NCBI RefSeq assembly: GCF_021462525.1
Contig: NZ_JAKEDT010000001.1
Span: forward strand, 112,609 to 176,608
Source: Thermus caliditerrae
Lineage (GTDB): Bacteria; Deinococcota; Deinococci; Deinococcales; Thermaceae
DNA: 64,000 nucleotides
Reading direction: 5' to 3'
The notes below the pieces were generated by a model, which was not told the origin of the DNA, ran no database searches, and worked only from the letters and a program-made list of their open reading frames with translations. A program made the position numbers and the translations under genes. Shown here piece after piece: positions 26,826 to 35,478 of this stretch (positions are counted from its first letter, which is position 1; each line of letters opens with the position of its first letter).

Positions 26826-27731
26826 CTAGCCTAGCAAGGCCAGGAGAACGGCCTTGGCGGTGTGAAGGCGGTTTTCCGCCTGGTCAAAAACCCGGCTCCT
26901 GGGGCCATGGACCGCCTCTTCGGTGGTTTCCTCCCCGTAGTGGGCGGGGAGGCAGTGGAGGAAAACGCCTTCGGGATGCAGCAGGGAAAGAAGTTCCCCG
27001 TTGACCTGGAAGCCCTGGAAGTCCCGCAGGCGCCGCTCCCGCTCCTCTTCCTGGCCCATGCTGGTCCAGACGTCGGTGTAGAGGGCATGGGCTCCCAAAA
27101 CCGCCTCCTTGGGGTCGTTGGTGAAAAAGGCACCTGCCCGGCGCAGGAGGTCGGGGTCCGGTTCGTAGCCTTTAGGGGTGGCCACCCGAAGCTTCAAACC
27201 CACCAGGGGGGCTACCTCCAGGAGGGAATTCAGCACGTTGTTCCCATCCCCCACCCAGGCCACCTCGAGGCCCTCCCATCCCCCGAAGGTCTCCTTCAGG
27301 GTAAGGAGGTCGGCCAGGGCCTGCAGGGGGTGAGCCCGGTCAGAGAGGGCGTTCACCACCGGCACTCCCGCGTAGCGGGCCAGGGCCTCCACGGTCTCGT
27401 GCCGGTACACCCGGGCGGCAAGGCCTTCCACAAAGCGCCCCAGGTTCTTGGCCACGTCCTTCACCGGCTCCCGTTCGCCGATGCCCACCTGCTTCTGGTC
27501 TAGGTAGACCGCGTGCCCCCCCAGGTGGAGCATGGCCACCTCGAGGGTGGTGCGGGTGCGCAAGGAGGGCTTCTCGAAGAGTAGGGCCAGGACCTTGCCC
27601 TTCAGGTCCTCCCCCCGGTAGCGTGTGCGCTTCAGCTCCTCCGCCGAGGCTAGGAAGGCTTCCACCCCCTTGCGGTCGTAAGCCGAAAAGTCCAAAAGGT
27701 GTCTGGGCCGGGTGAGGGCGTCTCCCGCCAT
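26826..27731 (-). CDS. argF: Ornithine carbamoyltransferase
   Basis: Forms citrulline from ornithine and carbamoyl phosphate. The 301 residues carry the carbamoyl-phosphate site FEKPSLRTRTT, the HPLQALADL motif, the ornithine-binding SMGQEEE region and HCLPAHYGEE. The start is ATG 27731 (MAGDALTRP); the frame continues to 27788, but that part overlaps the bshB1 end and lies upstream of the likely promoter. First gene of argF-argC-argJ, a known Thermus cluster order. Confidence 0.95.
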   Translation of the reverse strand: MAGDALTRPRHLLDFSAYDRKGVEAFLASAEELKRTRYRGEDLKGKVLALLFEKPSLRTRTTLEVAMLHLGGHAVYLDQKQVGIGEREPVKDVAKNLGRFVEGLAARVYRHETVEALARYAGVPVVNALSDRAHPLQALADLLTLKETFGGWEGLEVAWVGDGNNVLNSLLEVAPLVGLKLRVATPKGYEPDPDLLRRAGAFFTNDPKEAVLGAHALYTDVWTSMGQEEERERRLRDFQGFQVNGELLSLLHPEGVFLHCLPAHYGEETTEEAVHGPRSRVFDQAENRLHTAKAVLLALLG

Positions 27732-27740
27732 GAGGCTTAT

Positions 27741-27770
27741 AGAATACCCCAGGCCTGCAAACTTATGCAA
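27741..27770 (-). promoter_or_regulatory. argF promoter with possible ARG box
   Basis: Minus-strand TTGCAT (27765-27770), an 18-base spacer and TATTCT (27741-27746), nine bases before the ATG. The -35 box lies in TTGCATAAGTTTGCA (27756-27770), an imperfect palindrome (TGCA...TGCA) that resembles half-sites of ArgR operators. There is no Shine-Dalgarno sequence before argF. Confidence 0.5.
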
Positions 27771-27784
27771 GGCCTGCGGCCGCC

Positions 27785-28468
27785 TCACGCCCGGCTCCAG
27801 GGCACATAGAGGAGGGGCAAGGGACTCACAAAGGGCTCGGCGTAGTCCACCCCCAGGTAGTTGCCAAAGTAGCGCCTAAGGGCCTTCCTGGCCTCCACCC
27901 CCTTGGGCCCCACGGTTTCGCTTACCCCCTCCCCGGCGAATTGGCTACGGTAGGCCAAAACGGCAGCCTCCCACTGGTCGATGAAAGCGGAGATCTTCAC
28001 CAGGAAGCTCGGGGTAAAGGGGTGGTTGCCCGGGTAGAAGAAGAGCCGCTCCACCCGGTGGGGCTCAGCCTCCAAAGGGGCCTTCCTGAGGCCTGCCAGG
28101 TGCACCGCGGCCACCGCCAGGCGGCTTGCCGCGGTGTGGTCGGGGTGACGGTCGGCCTCGAGGGGAGCCAGCACGATCCGGGGGCGAAGCCACCTCAGGG
28201 CCTCCGCCAGGCGAAGCCTCTGCTCCGCCACATCGGCAAGCCCCCCGTCCGGCAGGCCCAGGTTGCCCCTATAGTCCAGCCCCAGGATGCGGCTGGCCTC
28301 GGCCACCTCCTTTTCCCGCTCCTCTGGGGTACCCTTGGTGCCCATCTCCCCCCGGGTGAGGTCCAAAATCCCCGTGGAAAGCCCCTCCGCCTTCGCCCGG
28401 GCCAGGGTGCCCCCACACCCTAGCTCCCCATCGTCGGGATGGGGGGCGATGACCAAAAGGTCAAGCAT
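27785..28468 (-). CDS. bshB1: Bacillithiol biosynthesis deacetylase BshB1
   Basis: A zinc-dependent PIG-L-type deacetylase that removes acetate from GlcNAc-malate in bacillithiol synthesis. The 227 residues show [11 protein letters not shown] at the N-terminus (metal ligands), [27 protein letters not shown] and FYPGNHPF. These blocks, especially the GT-x-EER segment, point to BshB1 rather than another LmbE-family member. It overlaps plsY by eight bases. The bacillithiol-linked reductase ypdA lies 11 kb away in the window. Confidence 0.88.
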   Translation of the reverse strand: MLDLLVIAPHPDDGELGCGGTLARAKAEGLSTGILDLTRGEMGTKGTPEEREKEVAEASRILGLDYRGNLGLPDGGLADVAEQRLRLAEALRWLRPRIVLAPLEADRHPDHTAASRLAVAAVHLAGLRKAPLEAEPHRVERLFFYPGNHPFTPSFLVKISAFIDQWEAAVLAYRSQFAGEGVSETVGPKGVEARKALRRYFGNYLGVDYAEPFVSPLPLLYVPWSRA

Positions 28469-29066
28469 CCCGCACCTCCGCCTTCTCCCCCAGCCGCCTC
28501 TCCGTGCCTGCCTGAAGCCGCCTCAGGTTCTCCCGGTGGGTAAAGAAGATGAGGGCGGCCATCAGGGCCACGGTGAGCACCTCCCACGGGGGCCGCCCCA
28601 GGGCCAGGGCCAGCACCGTGGCCGCCACCCCGCCGGTCATGCTCCCCGCGGAGACATACCGGGTGAGGAGCATCACGGAAACCCCGATGGGGAAAGTCCA
28701 TAGGGCCAGGACCGGGTCCAGCACCAAGAGGGTGCCGAAGCTGGTGGCCACCCCCTTCCCCCCCCGAAAGCCCAGGAAGACCGAGTAGTTGTGCCCTAGG
28801 ACCGCGGCCAGGGCCACCCCCCCTAAAAGCGCCCCCTCGATCCCCACGGCCCGGGCGATGAGGACGGCGATGCCCCCCTTGAACACGTCAAAGAAGGCCA
28901 CCACCAAGGCCGGACCCGGCCCCAAGGCCCGGAGCACGTTGGTGGCCCCGATGTTGCCTGAGCCCACCCTGCGGATGTCCACCCCGTAGGTCCTGGCCAC
29001 CAGAACCCCAGCGGGGATCGAGCCAAAGAGGTACGCCACCCCAAGGACCAACACCGCGGACGCCAT
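28461..29066 (-). CDS. plsY: Acyl-phosphate:glycerol-3-phosphate acyltransferase
   Basis: A membrane enzyme that makes 1-acylglycerol 3-phosphate from acyl phosphate. The 201 residues keep all three PlsY motifs: [20 protein letters not shown] and [18 protein letters not shown]. They serve as an internal comparison for the altered PlsY-like domain at 43393-45054. The start is ATG 29066, seven bases after TAAAAT. It is transcribed with bshB1. Confidence 0.94.
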   Translation of the reverse strand: MASAVLVLGVAYLFGSIPAGVLVARTYGVDIRRVGSGNIGATNVLRALGPGPALVVAFFDVFKGGIAVLIARAVGIEGALLGGVALAAVLGHNYSVFLGFRGGKGVATSFGTLLVLDPVLALWTFPIGVSVMLLTRYVSAGSMTGGVAATVLALALGRPPWEVLTVALMAALIFFTHRENLRRLQAGTERRLGEKAEVRDA

Positions 29067-29073
29067 AGGGGGG

Positions 29074-29079
29074 ATTTTA
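29074..29079 (-). promoter_or_regulatory. -10 box of plsY built on the permease stop codon
   Basis: Minus-strand TAAAAT whose first three bases are the TAA stop of the ABC permease gene (29077-29079). Seven bases then lead to the plsY ATG. Confidence 0.55.
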
Positions 29080-29859
29080 ACTGCTGGCGGAGGTGTAGCT
29101 CCTGAGGGCCAGGCGGAAGAAGCCCCGCGCCAAGAGGAAAAGCAGCGCCGCCAAAACCAGGGCCAGAAAGGTCCCTTCTCCCCGGCCCAAGGCCATCTCC
29201 GCGGGCACGGTGGTGAGAAAGGCCACGGGCACCACGAAGGTGAAGAAGACCCGATAAAGGGCGGGATACGCCCCCACGGGGAAGCGTCCCGCCTCCAAAA
29301 GCCCCCTCAGGACCTCGGTGACGTTGTAGATCTTCACGAACCAGATGCTGGTGGTGGCTAGGAGAAACCAGAGGCTATAGAGCATCAAGGCCCCCAGCAG
29401 CCAGTACCCGGCGAAGGCCCCGTAGTCCCAAGGCCCTAGCCCAAGGCGCACCCCCGCATAGAGGAGAAGGCCCAACCCCAGGAGGACATCCCCAAGACCC
29501 CAAGGGGAAAAGGCCCTTAGGGAAAGCCAGAACTGGGGGTCCAGGGGCTTCAGGAGCACGAAGTCCAGGGTGCCCTGCTGCACGTGCTCCACGATCTTGT
29601 TGAGGTTGGGGGCCAAAAGGGTGCTCCCCAGGCCCTGGAGCAAGGTGAAGGCCGCCAGGACCACAAGGGCCTCCTCAAAGGCCCACCCCCCGGGCCGGTA
29701 CCCCCCCTGGTAGAGGAGGAGAAGGCCGAAGAGGGCCCCCAACAGGGTGAGGGCTGAGGAGAGAAGGCCCAGGAGGAAGTTCAGGCGGTACTCCATCTCC
29801 GCGGCCAGGCTGAGGCGCAGAAAGAGCAGGAAGACCCGCAGGTAGCGCACAAGGACCAT
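29077..29859 (-). CDS. ABC-2 type exporter permease (DUF990-like)
   Basis: A 260-residue membrane protein with six hydrophobic helices. It contains the block [21 protein letters not shown], characteristic of DUF990-type ABC-2 permeases that pair with an ATPase and a second permease. It is transcribed away from the ATPase gene, with only 23 bases between the start codons. In related bacteria the three genes usually run in the same direction. The exported substrate is unknown. Confidence 0.8.
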   Translation of the reverse strand: MVLVRYLRVFLLFLRLSLAAEMEYRLNFLLGLLSSALTLLGALFGLLLLYQGGYRPGGWAFEEALVVLAAFTLLQGLGSTLLAPNLNKIVEHVQQGTLDFVLLKPLDPQFWLSLRAFSPWGLGDVLLGLGLLLYAGVRLGLGPWDYGAFAGYWLLGALMLYSLWFLLATTSIWFVKIYNVTEVLRGLLEAGRFPVGAYPALYRVFFTFVVPVAFLTTVPAEMALGRGEGTFLALVLAALLFLLARGFFRLALRSYTSASS

Positions 29860-29870
29860 TACACCACGGG

Positions 29871-29876
29871 TAGACT
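29871..29876 (+). promoter_or_regulatory. -10 box of the ABC ATPase gene (leaderless type)
   Basis: TAGACT followed by six bases and the GTG start at 29883. Confidence 0.55.
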
Positions 29877-29882
29877 GAAGGG

Positions 29883-30884
29883 GTGCGTGAGCCGCCCGTC
29901 ATCCTCGCCCAAGACCTAACCAAGCACTACCGGGTGGCCTTGAAGGAGGAAACCCTGCTCGCCACCCTGCGCCACTTCTTCCTCCGCGAGTACCGCACGG
30001 TGCAGGCGGTGGAGGGGGTGAGCTTCCAGATCGCAAAAGGCGAGGTGGTGGGCTTCCTGGGCCCCAACGGGGCCGGCAAGACCACCACCTTGAAGATGCT
30101 CACCGGCCTGGTCCACCCCACAAGGGGCCAAGCCCTGGTGGGGGGGCATGTGCCCTGGCGGCGGGAGAAGGCCTTTTTGAAAAAGATCACCTTGGTGATG
30201 GGCAACAAGCAGCAGCTCATCTGGGACCTGCCCGCCATGGACACCTTCCGCCTCAACGCCGCCATCTACGAGATCCCCGAGGCCGAGTTCCGCAAGCGGG
30301 TTCTGGAACTCGCTGAGATGCTGGCCCTTACGGAAAAGCTCCACCAGCCCGTGCGCAAGCTCTCCCTGGGGGAGAGGATGAAGGCCGAGCTCCTGGCCGC
30401 CCTCCTCCACCGCCCCGAGGTCCTCTTCCTGGACGAGCCCACCCTGGGCCTGGACGTGAACGCCCAGGTGGCGGTGCGGGAGTTTGTGCGGGAGTACAAC
30501 CGCCGCTATGGGGCCACGGTCCTCCTCACCAGCCACTACATGGCGGACATCGCCGCCCTGGCCGAGCGGGTCCTGGTCATCCACCAAGGAAGGCTCCTCT
30601 ACGACGGGGCCTTGGAGGGGCTTCTGGACCGCTTCGCCCCTTACCGGGAGGTGGGGCTCACCCTGAAGGCGCCCCTCCCCCAGGAGGCCCTGGCCCCCTT
30701 CGGGGAGGTGCGGGAGCTAGAAGGGCGGGAGGCCAAGCTCCTGGTGCCCCGGGAAAGGCTCACGGAGAGGGTGGCGGAGATCCTCAGGAGGCTTCCCGTG
30801 GAGGACCTCGAGGTCCGGGAGCCCCCCCTAGAGGAGGTCATCGCCCGGGTCTTCCAGAGCCCAGTCCCGGCGGAGGAGGCATGA
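29883..30884 (+). CDS. ABC-2 exporter ATP-binding protein
   Basis: A 333-residue ATPase of the DrrA/ABC-2 type. Walker A is GPNGAGKTTT, the signature is LSLGERMKAE, Walker B is VLFLDEPTLGLD, and a C-terminal extension of about 100 residues is typical of this subfamily. The start is GTG 29883, supported by the -10 box six bases upstream. It overlaps the following permease by four bases (ATGA). It probably energises both permeases at 29077 and 30881. Confidence 0.93.
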   Translation: MREPPVILAQDLTKHYRVALKEETLLATLRHFFLREYRTVQAVEGVSFQIAKGEVVGFLGPNGAGKTTTLKMLTGLVHPTRGQALVGGHVPWRREKAFLKKITLVMGNKQQLIWDLPAMDTFRLNAAIYEIPEAEFRKRVLELAEMLALTEKLHQPVRKLSLGERMKAELLAALLHRPEVLFLDEPTLGLDVNAQVAVREFVREYNRRYGATVLLTSHYMADIAALAERVLVIHQGRLLYDGALEGLLDRFAPYREVGLTLKAPLPQEALAPFGEVRELEGREAKLLVPRERLTERVAEILRRLPVEDLEVREPPLEEVIARVFQSPVPAEEA

Positions 30885-31657
30885 GGAAGGCAAGAACCCT
30901 CCTTTCCGTGTACCTGGCCTACATGCTGGAGTACCGGGCGGAGCTCTTCCTTTGGGCCTTGGCGGGGGCCCTGCCCCTCATCCTCCTCGGGGTCTGGACG
31001 GAAGCCGCCCGGAGCGGGGATTTCCCCTTAAGCCCCGGGGAGTTCGCCCGGTACTTCCTCATGGTTTTCCTGGTGCGCCAGGCCACGGTGGTCTGGGTGG
31101 TGTGGGAGTTCGAGCGGGACGTGGTGGAAGGGCGGCTTTCCTTCCGGCTGTTAAGGCCCCTAGACCCCTTTTTTGACCATCTGGCCGCCCACGTGGCCGA
31201 GCGCCTGGCCCGGCTTCCCTTTGTCGTGCTCCTCACCCTGCTCTTCTTCTGGCTCTTCCCCGAGGCCCGCTTCCTGCCCGACCCTAAGCCCTTCCTCCTG
31301 GGGCTTCTTTTCACCCTTTTGGCCTTCCTCCTCCGCTACCTGATGCAGTACACCACCGCCATGCTCACCTTCTGGAGCGAGCGGGCCTCGGCGGTGGAGG
31401 AGGTCTTCTTCCTCCTCTACCTCTTCCTCTCGGGGACCATCGCCCCCCTCGAGGTCTTCCCCGAGCCCCTGAGGGCCCTGGCTCTCCTCACCCCCTTTCC
31501 CTACCTGGTCTACCTGCCCGCAGGGCTCCTGGCGGGGCAGGAGGTGGGCCTCTTTCCCGGCGTCTGGGTGATGCTCTTCTGGGGCCTGGTCTTCCTCCTC
31601 CTCTGGCGGCTTCTCTGGCGCTTGGGCCTAAGGCGCTACTCGGGGATGGGGGCATAA
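30881..31657 (+). CDS. ABC-2 type exporter permease
   Basis: A 258-residue protein with six hydrophobic helices. The blocks EFERDVVEGRLSFRLLRPLDP and LFLSGTIAPLEVFPEPLRALA parallel the other permease of this system, so the transporter is probably a heterodimer of membrane subunits. It is coupled to the ATPase by ATGA. The TAA stop lies within the CATAAT preceding the Uma2 gene. Confidence 0.85.
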   Translation: MRKARTLLSVYLAYMLEYRAELFLWALAGALPLILLGVWTEAARSGDFPLSPGEFARYFLMVFLVRQATVVWVVWEFERDVVEGRLSFRLLRPLDPFFDHLAAHVAERLARLPFVVLLTLLFFWLFPEARFLPDPKPFLLGLLFTLLAFLLRYLMQYTTAMLTFWSERASAVEEVFFLLYLFLSGTIAPLEVFPEPLRALALLTPFPYLVYLPAGLLAGQEVGLFPGVWVMLFWGLVFLLLWRLLWRLGLRRYSGMGA

Positions 31658-31658
31658 T
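31653..31658 (+). promoter_or_regulatory. Possible -10 box of the Uma2 gene containing the permease stop codon
   Basis: CATAAT covers the TAA stop of the permease (31655-31657) and ends six bases before the ATG at 31665. Confidence 0.4.
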
Positions 31659-31664
31659 GAGCCT

Positions 31665-32189
31665 ATGGCCACCCGCTACCGCTTCCGCGTGGAGGAGTTT
31701 GAGCGGGCCTTCCGGGATGTACCCCGGGTGGAGCTCCTAAAGGGAGAGGTCTACCAGATGAGCCCCATTGGACCCAAGCACTTTCTTGCGGTGATGCGCC
31801 TCGACCATAGGTTGAAGGAGGCCCTCCAAGGAAAGGCCTTGGTGGCGGTGCAGTCCCCCCTTTACCTTTCGGAGGATTCCGAGTCCGAACCCGATCTCCT
31901 GGTGCTTCAACCTCCCCTGGAACGCTACGAGGGCCGGCTCCCCCGCCCTGAGGATGTTCTCCTCCTTGTGGAGGTCGCCGACACCTCCTTGGCGTTTGAC
32001 CGGGAGGTGAAGCTTCCCCTCTACGCCGAGGCCGGCATCCCCGAGGTCTGGCTGGTGAACCTCAAGGAGAACCTCCTGGAGGTCTACCGGGAGCCCAAGG
32101 AGGGGCGCTACCGGGCCATCCGCCTCCTTTCCCCCTCCGAGACCGTAAGCCCCTTGGCCTTCCCCGAGGTCAGCCTGCCCTGGGCGTAG
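31665..32189 (+). CDS. Uma2 family restriction-endonuclease-like protein (DUF820)
   Basis: A 174-residue PD-(D/E)XK-fold protein. The nuclease core is visible as ESEPDLLVL (acidic residue), LLLVEVADTSLAFDREVKLPLYAEAG (E-x-D...K) and IPEVWLVNL. Uma2 proteins are abundant in Deinococcus-Thermus and cyanobacteria, and their role is unsettled. It lies eight bases after the exporter permease. Its last 20 bases overlap the end of the convergent cimA gene. Confidence 0.85.
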   Translation: MATRYRFRVEEFERAFRDVPRVELLKGEVYQMSPIGPKHFLAVMRLDHRLKEALQGKALVAVQSPLYLSEDSESEPDLLVLQPPLERYEGRLPRPEDVLLLVEVADTSLAFDREVKLPLYAEAGIPEVWLVNLKENLLEVYREPKEGRYRAIRLLSPSETVSPLAFPEVSLPWA

Positions 32190-33750
32190 CCTCCCGCACC
32201 GGGTAGAGGAGGGCGTAGGCGTAGCCGTCGGTGAGGGCCTTTAGGGAGGCCTCGAGGATGTTCTCGCTGGCCCCCACGGTGGCGAAGCGCTCTTCTCCCC
32301 GCTTCATCTCCACCATCACCCGCACCCCGGAGTTGGTGCCCGCCTCCTGGCCCGCAAGGATGCGCACCTTATAGTCGGCAAGCTCCACGTCGGCAAGCTC
32401 CGGGTAAAACTGCAAGACCGCCTTGCGGAAGGCCTTATCCAGGGCGGAAACCGGGCCGAAGGGGCTTTCCGCCGCCGTGTGCTGCAAGCTTTCCCCCACC
32501 CTCACCCGCACCGTGGCCTCGGCCCAGGCGGTGGAGAGGCCCGAGCCGTGCACGAAAACGGAAAACCCCTCCACGGCAAAAGGCAAGCTACCCCCCTTGA
32601 GGCGGTGGGCCAGGAGGTAGAAGCTGGCCTCGGCCCCCTCAAAGGCGTAGCCCTCGTACTCCAAGGCCTTCACCTCGTCCAGGAGGCGCTTGGCCTCCTC
32701 CTTGGAGAGGTCCACCCCCAGCTCCTGCAGCTTGGCCAGGAGGTTGGAGCGCCCCGCCACATCGGAAACCAGAAACCGGCGGCTATTCCCTACCCAATCA
32801 GGAGGGATGTGCTCGTAGGTGCGGGGGTTCTTGAGGACGGCGGAAACGTGCACCCCCGCCTTGTGGGCAAAAGCCGACTCCCCCACGTAGGGGGCGCGGC
32901 GGTTGGGGGTCTGGTTGGCCCGCTCGTCCACGAAGTGGGAAAGCTCCTTCAGGCCCTTGAGCCGCTCCGGGGGGAGGGCGGGGATGCCGTACTTGAAGAC
33001 CAAGGCGGGGAGGAAGCTGGTGAGGTTCAGGTTGCCGCACCGCTCCCCGTACCCGTTGATGGTGCCCTGGGCGTGGGTGGCCCCGGCCCGCACCGCCGCC
33101 AGGGCGTTGGCCACCGCCAGCTCGGCGTCGTTGTGGGGGTGGATGCCGATGCGCACCCCAGGAAAGCGCTCCACCACCGCTTTGGTGATGGCATAGACCT
33201 CCTCGGGCAAGGTGCCCCCGTTGGTGTCGCAGAGGACCAGGGTGTCGGCCCCCCCCTCCCGGGCGGCCTCGAGGGTTTCCAAAGCGTACCCAGGGTCCTC
33301 CTTGTACCCGTCGAAGAAGTGCTCGGCGTCGTAAATGACCCGCTTGCCCCGCTGGGCAAAGAAGGCCACCGTGTCCTGGATCATGCGGAGGTTCTCCTCC
33401 AAGGAGGTTTCCAAGGCCTCCAACACGTGCAGGGTCCAGCTCTTGCCGAAGAGGACCACCACCGGGGTTTCCGCCTCCAAAAGGGCCAGGACCGAGGGAT
33501 CCTCCTCGGGAAGGAGGCCCTTCCGCCGCGTGGCGCCGAAGGCGCAAAGCCGGGCCTCCCCCAGGTCCACCCCCTTCATGCGCTGGAAGAACTCGGCGTC
33601 CTTGGGGTTGGACCCCGGCCAACCCCCCTCGATGAGGTGGATGCCGAAGGCGGCAAGCCGCCGGGCAATGGCCACCTTGTCGTCCACGGAAAGGCTGATG
33701 CCTTCCCCTTGGGTTCCGTCCCTCAGGGTGGTGTCGAGGATTTCCACCAT
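32170..33750 (-). CDS. cimA: (R)-citramalate synthase
   Basis: Condenses pyruvate and acetyl-CoA to citramalate, the threonine-independent entry to isoleucine. The 526 residues start with the DRE-TIM barrel motif EILDTTLRDGTQGEG. HPHNDAELAVANALA carries metal ligands, and the C-terminal regulatory LeuA-dimer domain contains GTNSGVRVMVEM. The TLRDGTQGEG form and FGIHLIEGGWPGSNPKD separate it from 2-isopropylmalate synthase, which is encoded just upstream as leuA. It is last in ilvB-ilvN-ilvC-leuA-cimA. Confidence 0.93.
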   Translation of the reverse strand: MVEILDTTLRDGTQGEGISLSVDDKVAIARRLAAFGIHLIEGGWPGSNPKDAEFFQRMKGVDLGEARLCAFGATRRKGLLPEEDPSVLALLEAETPVVVLFGKSWTLHVLEALETSLEENLRMIQDTVAFFAQRGKRVIYDAEHFFDGYKEDPGYALETLEAAREGGADTLVLCDTNGGTLPEEVYAITKAVVERFPGVRIGIHPHNDAELAVANALAAVRAGATHAQGTINGYGERCGNLNLTSFLPALVFKYGIPALPPERLKGLKELSHFVDERANQTPNRRAPYVGESAFAHKAGVHVSAVLKNPRTYEHIPPDWVGNSRRFLVSDVAGRSNLLAKLQELGVDLSKEEAKRLLDEVKALEYEGYAFEGAEASFYLLAHRLKGGSLPFAVEGFSVFVHGSGLSTAWAEATVRVRVGESLQHTAAESPFGPVSALDKAFRKAVLQFYPELADVELADYKVRILAGQEAGTNSGVRVMVEMKRGEERFATVGASENILEASLKALTDGYAYALLYPVREATPRAG

Positions 33751-33830
33751 CGCTTCCTTCCCCCTAAGGCCCCTCGCCCAACCAGGGGCCTCATCCTTTC
33801 GTCCAACGCCTCCTTCCGCCCCTCGGTGGA

Positions 33831-33866
33831 AGGCCCCACCCCGACGACGTCAGGGTGGGGTGGCCT
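33831..33866 (-). terminator. Hairpin between leuA and cimA
   Basis: A GC-rich inverted repeat (outer arms AGGCC/GGCCT, inner CACCC/GGGTG and GAC/GTC with small bulges) reaches the leuA stop codon. No T tract follows, so it may only attenuate or protect mRNA ends between leuA and cimA. Confidence 0.4.
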
Positions 33867-35422
33867 CAAACCCCTCGCTGGACCTCCTCGATGGAGGGGG
33901 GGTGACGGGTGGCGCGGCCTGAGGCCAGCTTGCCCGCGGCGTCCAGGAAAGCCAGGGCGCTGGCCTCGATGATGTCGGGGGAAACCCCCACCCCCACCGC
34001 CTGGAGCTCCCCCAGGCGCAGGCGCACCGTCACCTGGCCTAAGGCCTCGGTGGAGCCGGTGATGGCCTCCACCCGGTAGAGCTCCAGCTCGGGCCTGAGG
34101 CCGATGGCCTCCTCCAAGGCCTTGTACACGGCGTCCACGGGGCCATCCCCGGTGTGGGTGGCCACCCGCACCCCATCGGGGGTCTTCACCTTCACCGTGG
34201 CCGTGGGCAGAAGGCCGGAGCCGGAGAAGAACTGCACGTGCTCCAGGGCGAAGAACTGGGAGGCGGGCTCCCGCTCGCTCTCCACCAGGGCCTGGAGCTC
34301 CTCGGCGGAGAGGGGGCCTTTCTTCTCGGCAATCTCCTTGAAGCGGGAGAAGAGGACCTTGAGCTGATCCTCGGTGAGGTCCTTGTAGCCCAGGTCCTCG
34401 AGGGCCTTCTTGAAGGCCGCCCGCCCCGAGTGCTTGCCCAGGACCAAAACCGCAGGCCGCCGCCCGATGAGCTCGGCGTCCATGATCTCGTAGGTGGAGC
34501 GGTGCTTCAGGACGCCATCCTGGTGGATCCCCGACTCGTGGGCGAAGGCGTTGTCCCCCACGATGGCCTTGTTGGGGGGCACGGGCATGCCGGTGTAGCG
34601 CTCCACCAGCCGGGAAACCCGGTAGATCTCTCGGGTGTTGATCTGGGTCTTGGCCTTGTACCAGTCCCGGCGCACGTAAAGGGCCATGACCACCTCTTCC
34701 AAGGAGGTGTTGCCCGCCCGCTCGCCGATGCCGTTAATGGTGCACTCCACCTGGCCCGCGCCGTTCTCGATGCCCGCCAGGGCGTTGGCGGTGGCCAGGC
34801 CCAGGTCGTCGTGGGTGTGGGTGGAGATGATCACGTTCCGGCCCCGCACCACCTCGTCGCGGATGCGGCGGATGAGGGCCCCGTACTCATTGGGCGTACC
34901 GTACCCCGTGGTATCGGGAATGTTGATGGTGGTGGCCCCGGCCTCGATGGCCACCTCGTAGAGGCGCTTCACGAAGTCCCAGTCCGCCCGCATCACGTCC
35001 TGGGCGGAAAACTCCACGTCGTCCACGTAACGCCTAGCGTAGCGGACCATCTGGTCCGCCATCTCCAAGACCTCCTCCTCGGTCTTCTTCAGCATGTATT
35101 CCAGATGGATCTTGGAGGCGGAGGTGAAGACGTGGATCCTGGGCTTCTCCGCCTTCTCCAGGGCCTTGGCCGCCTGGTCGATGTCCAGGGTGTGGGTGCG
35201 GGCCAAGGCGGCGATGATGGGCCCCTTTACCTCGGCGGCGATGCGGCGTACCGCCTCAAACTCCAAGGGCCCGGATACGGGGAAGCCCGCCTCAATGATG
35301 TCCACGTTGAGCCGGGCCAAAGCGTGGGCGATCTCCAGTTTCTGGTCCAGGGAAAGGGCCACCCCTGGGCTCTGCTCCCCATCCCTCAGCGTGGTGTCAA
35401 AGATCCGGATGTGCCTTTCCAT
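33866..35422 (-). CDS. leuA: 2-isopropylmalate synthase
   Basis: First committed step of leucine synthesis. The 518 residues have IFDTTLRDGEQSPGVAL, STHTHDDLGLATANALAG (metal ligands) and the allosteric C-terminal domain ending near residue 500. The start is ATG 35422 (MERHIRIFD) behind a GGGAG site; the open frame to 35623 is an artefact that crosses the ilvC end. It is separated from ilvC by a hairpin, so it may be expressed by read-through. Confidence 0.96.
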   Translation of the reverse strand: MERHIRIFDTTLRDGEQSPGVALSLDQKLEIAHALARLNVDIIEAGFPVSGPLEFEAVRRIAAEVKGPIIAALARTHTLDIDQAAKALEKAEKPRIHVFTSASKIHLEYMLKKTEEEVLEMADQMVRYARRYVDDVEFSAQDVMRADWDFVKRLYEVAIEAGATTINIPDTTGYGTPNEYGALIRRIRDEVVRGRNVIISTHTHDDLGLATANALAGIENGAGQVECTINGIGERAGNTSLEEVVMALYVRRDWYKAKTQINTREIYRVSRLVERYTGMPVPPNKAIVGDNAFAHESGIHQDGVLKHRSTYEIMDAELIGRRPAVLVLGKHSGRAAFKKALEDLGYKDLTEDQLKVLFSRFKEIAEKKGPLSAEELQALVESEREPASQFFALEHVQFFSGSGLLPTATVKVKTPDGVRVATHTGDGPVDAVYKALEEAIGLRPELELYRVEAITGSTEALGQVTVRLRLGELQAVGVGVSPDIIEASALAFLDAAGKLASGRATRHPPSIEEVQRGV

Positions 35423-35445
35423 TTCTCCCTCCCCAAAAACGCACC

Positions 35446-35467
35446 AGGCCCCCCACCTGGGGGGCCT
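35446..35467 (-). terminator. Hairpin between ilvC and leuA
   Basis: Perfect nine-bp arms AGGCCCCCC and GGGGGGCCT around a four-base loop. In the direction of transcription there follow six bases and then TTTTT. It may end part of the ilvBNC transcript and lower leuA-cimA expression. Confidence 0.55.
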
Positions 35468-35478
35468 TTTTGCCCAAG

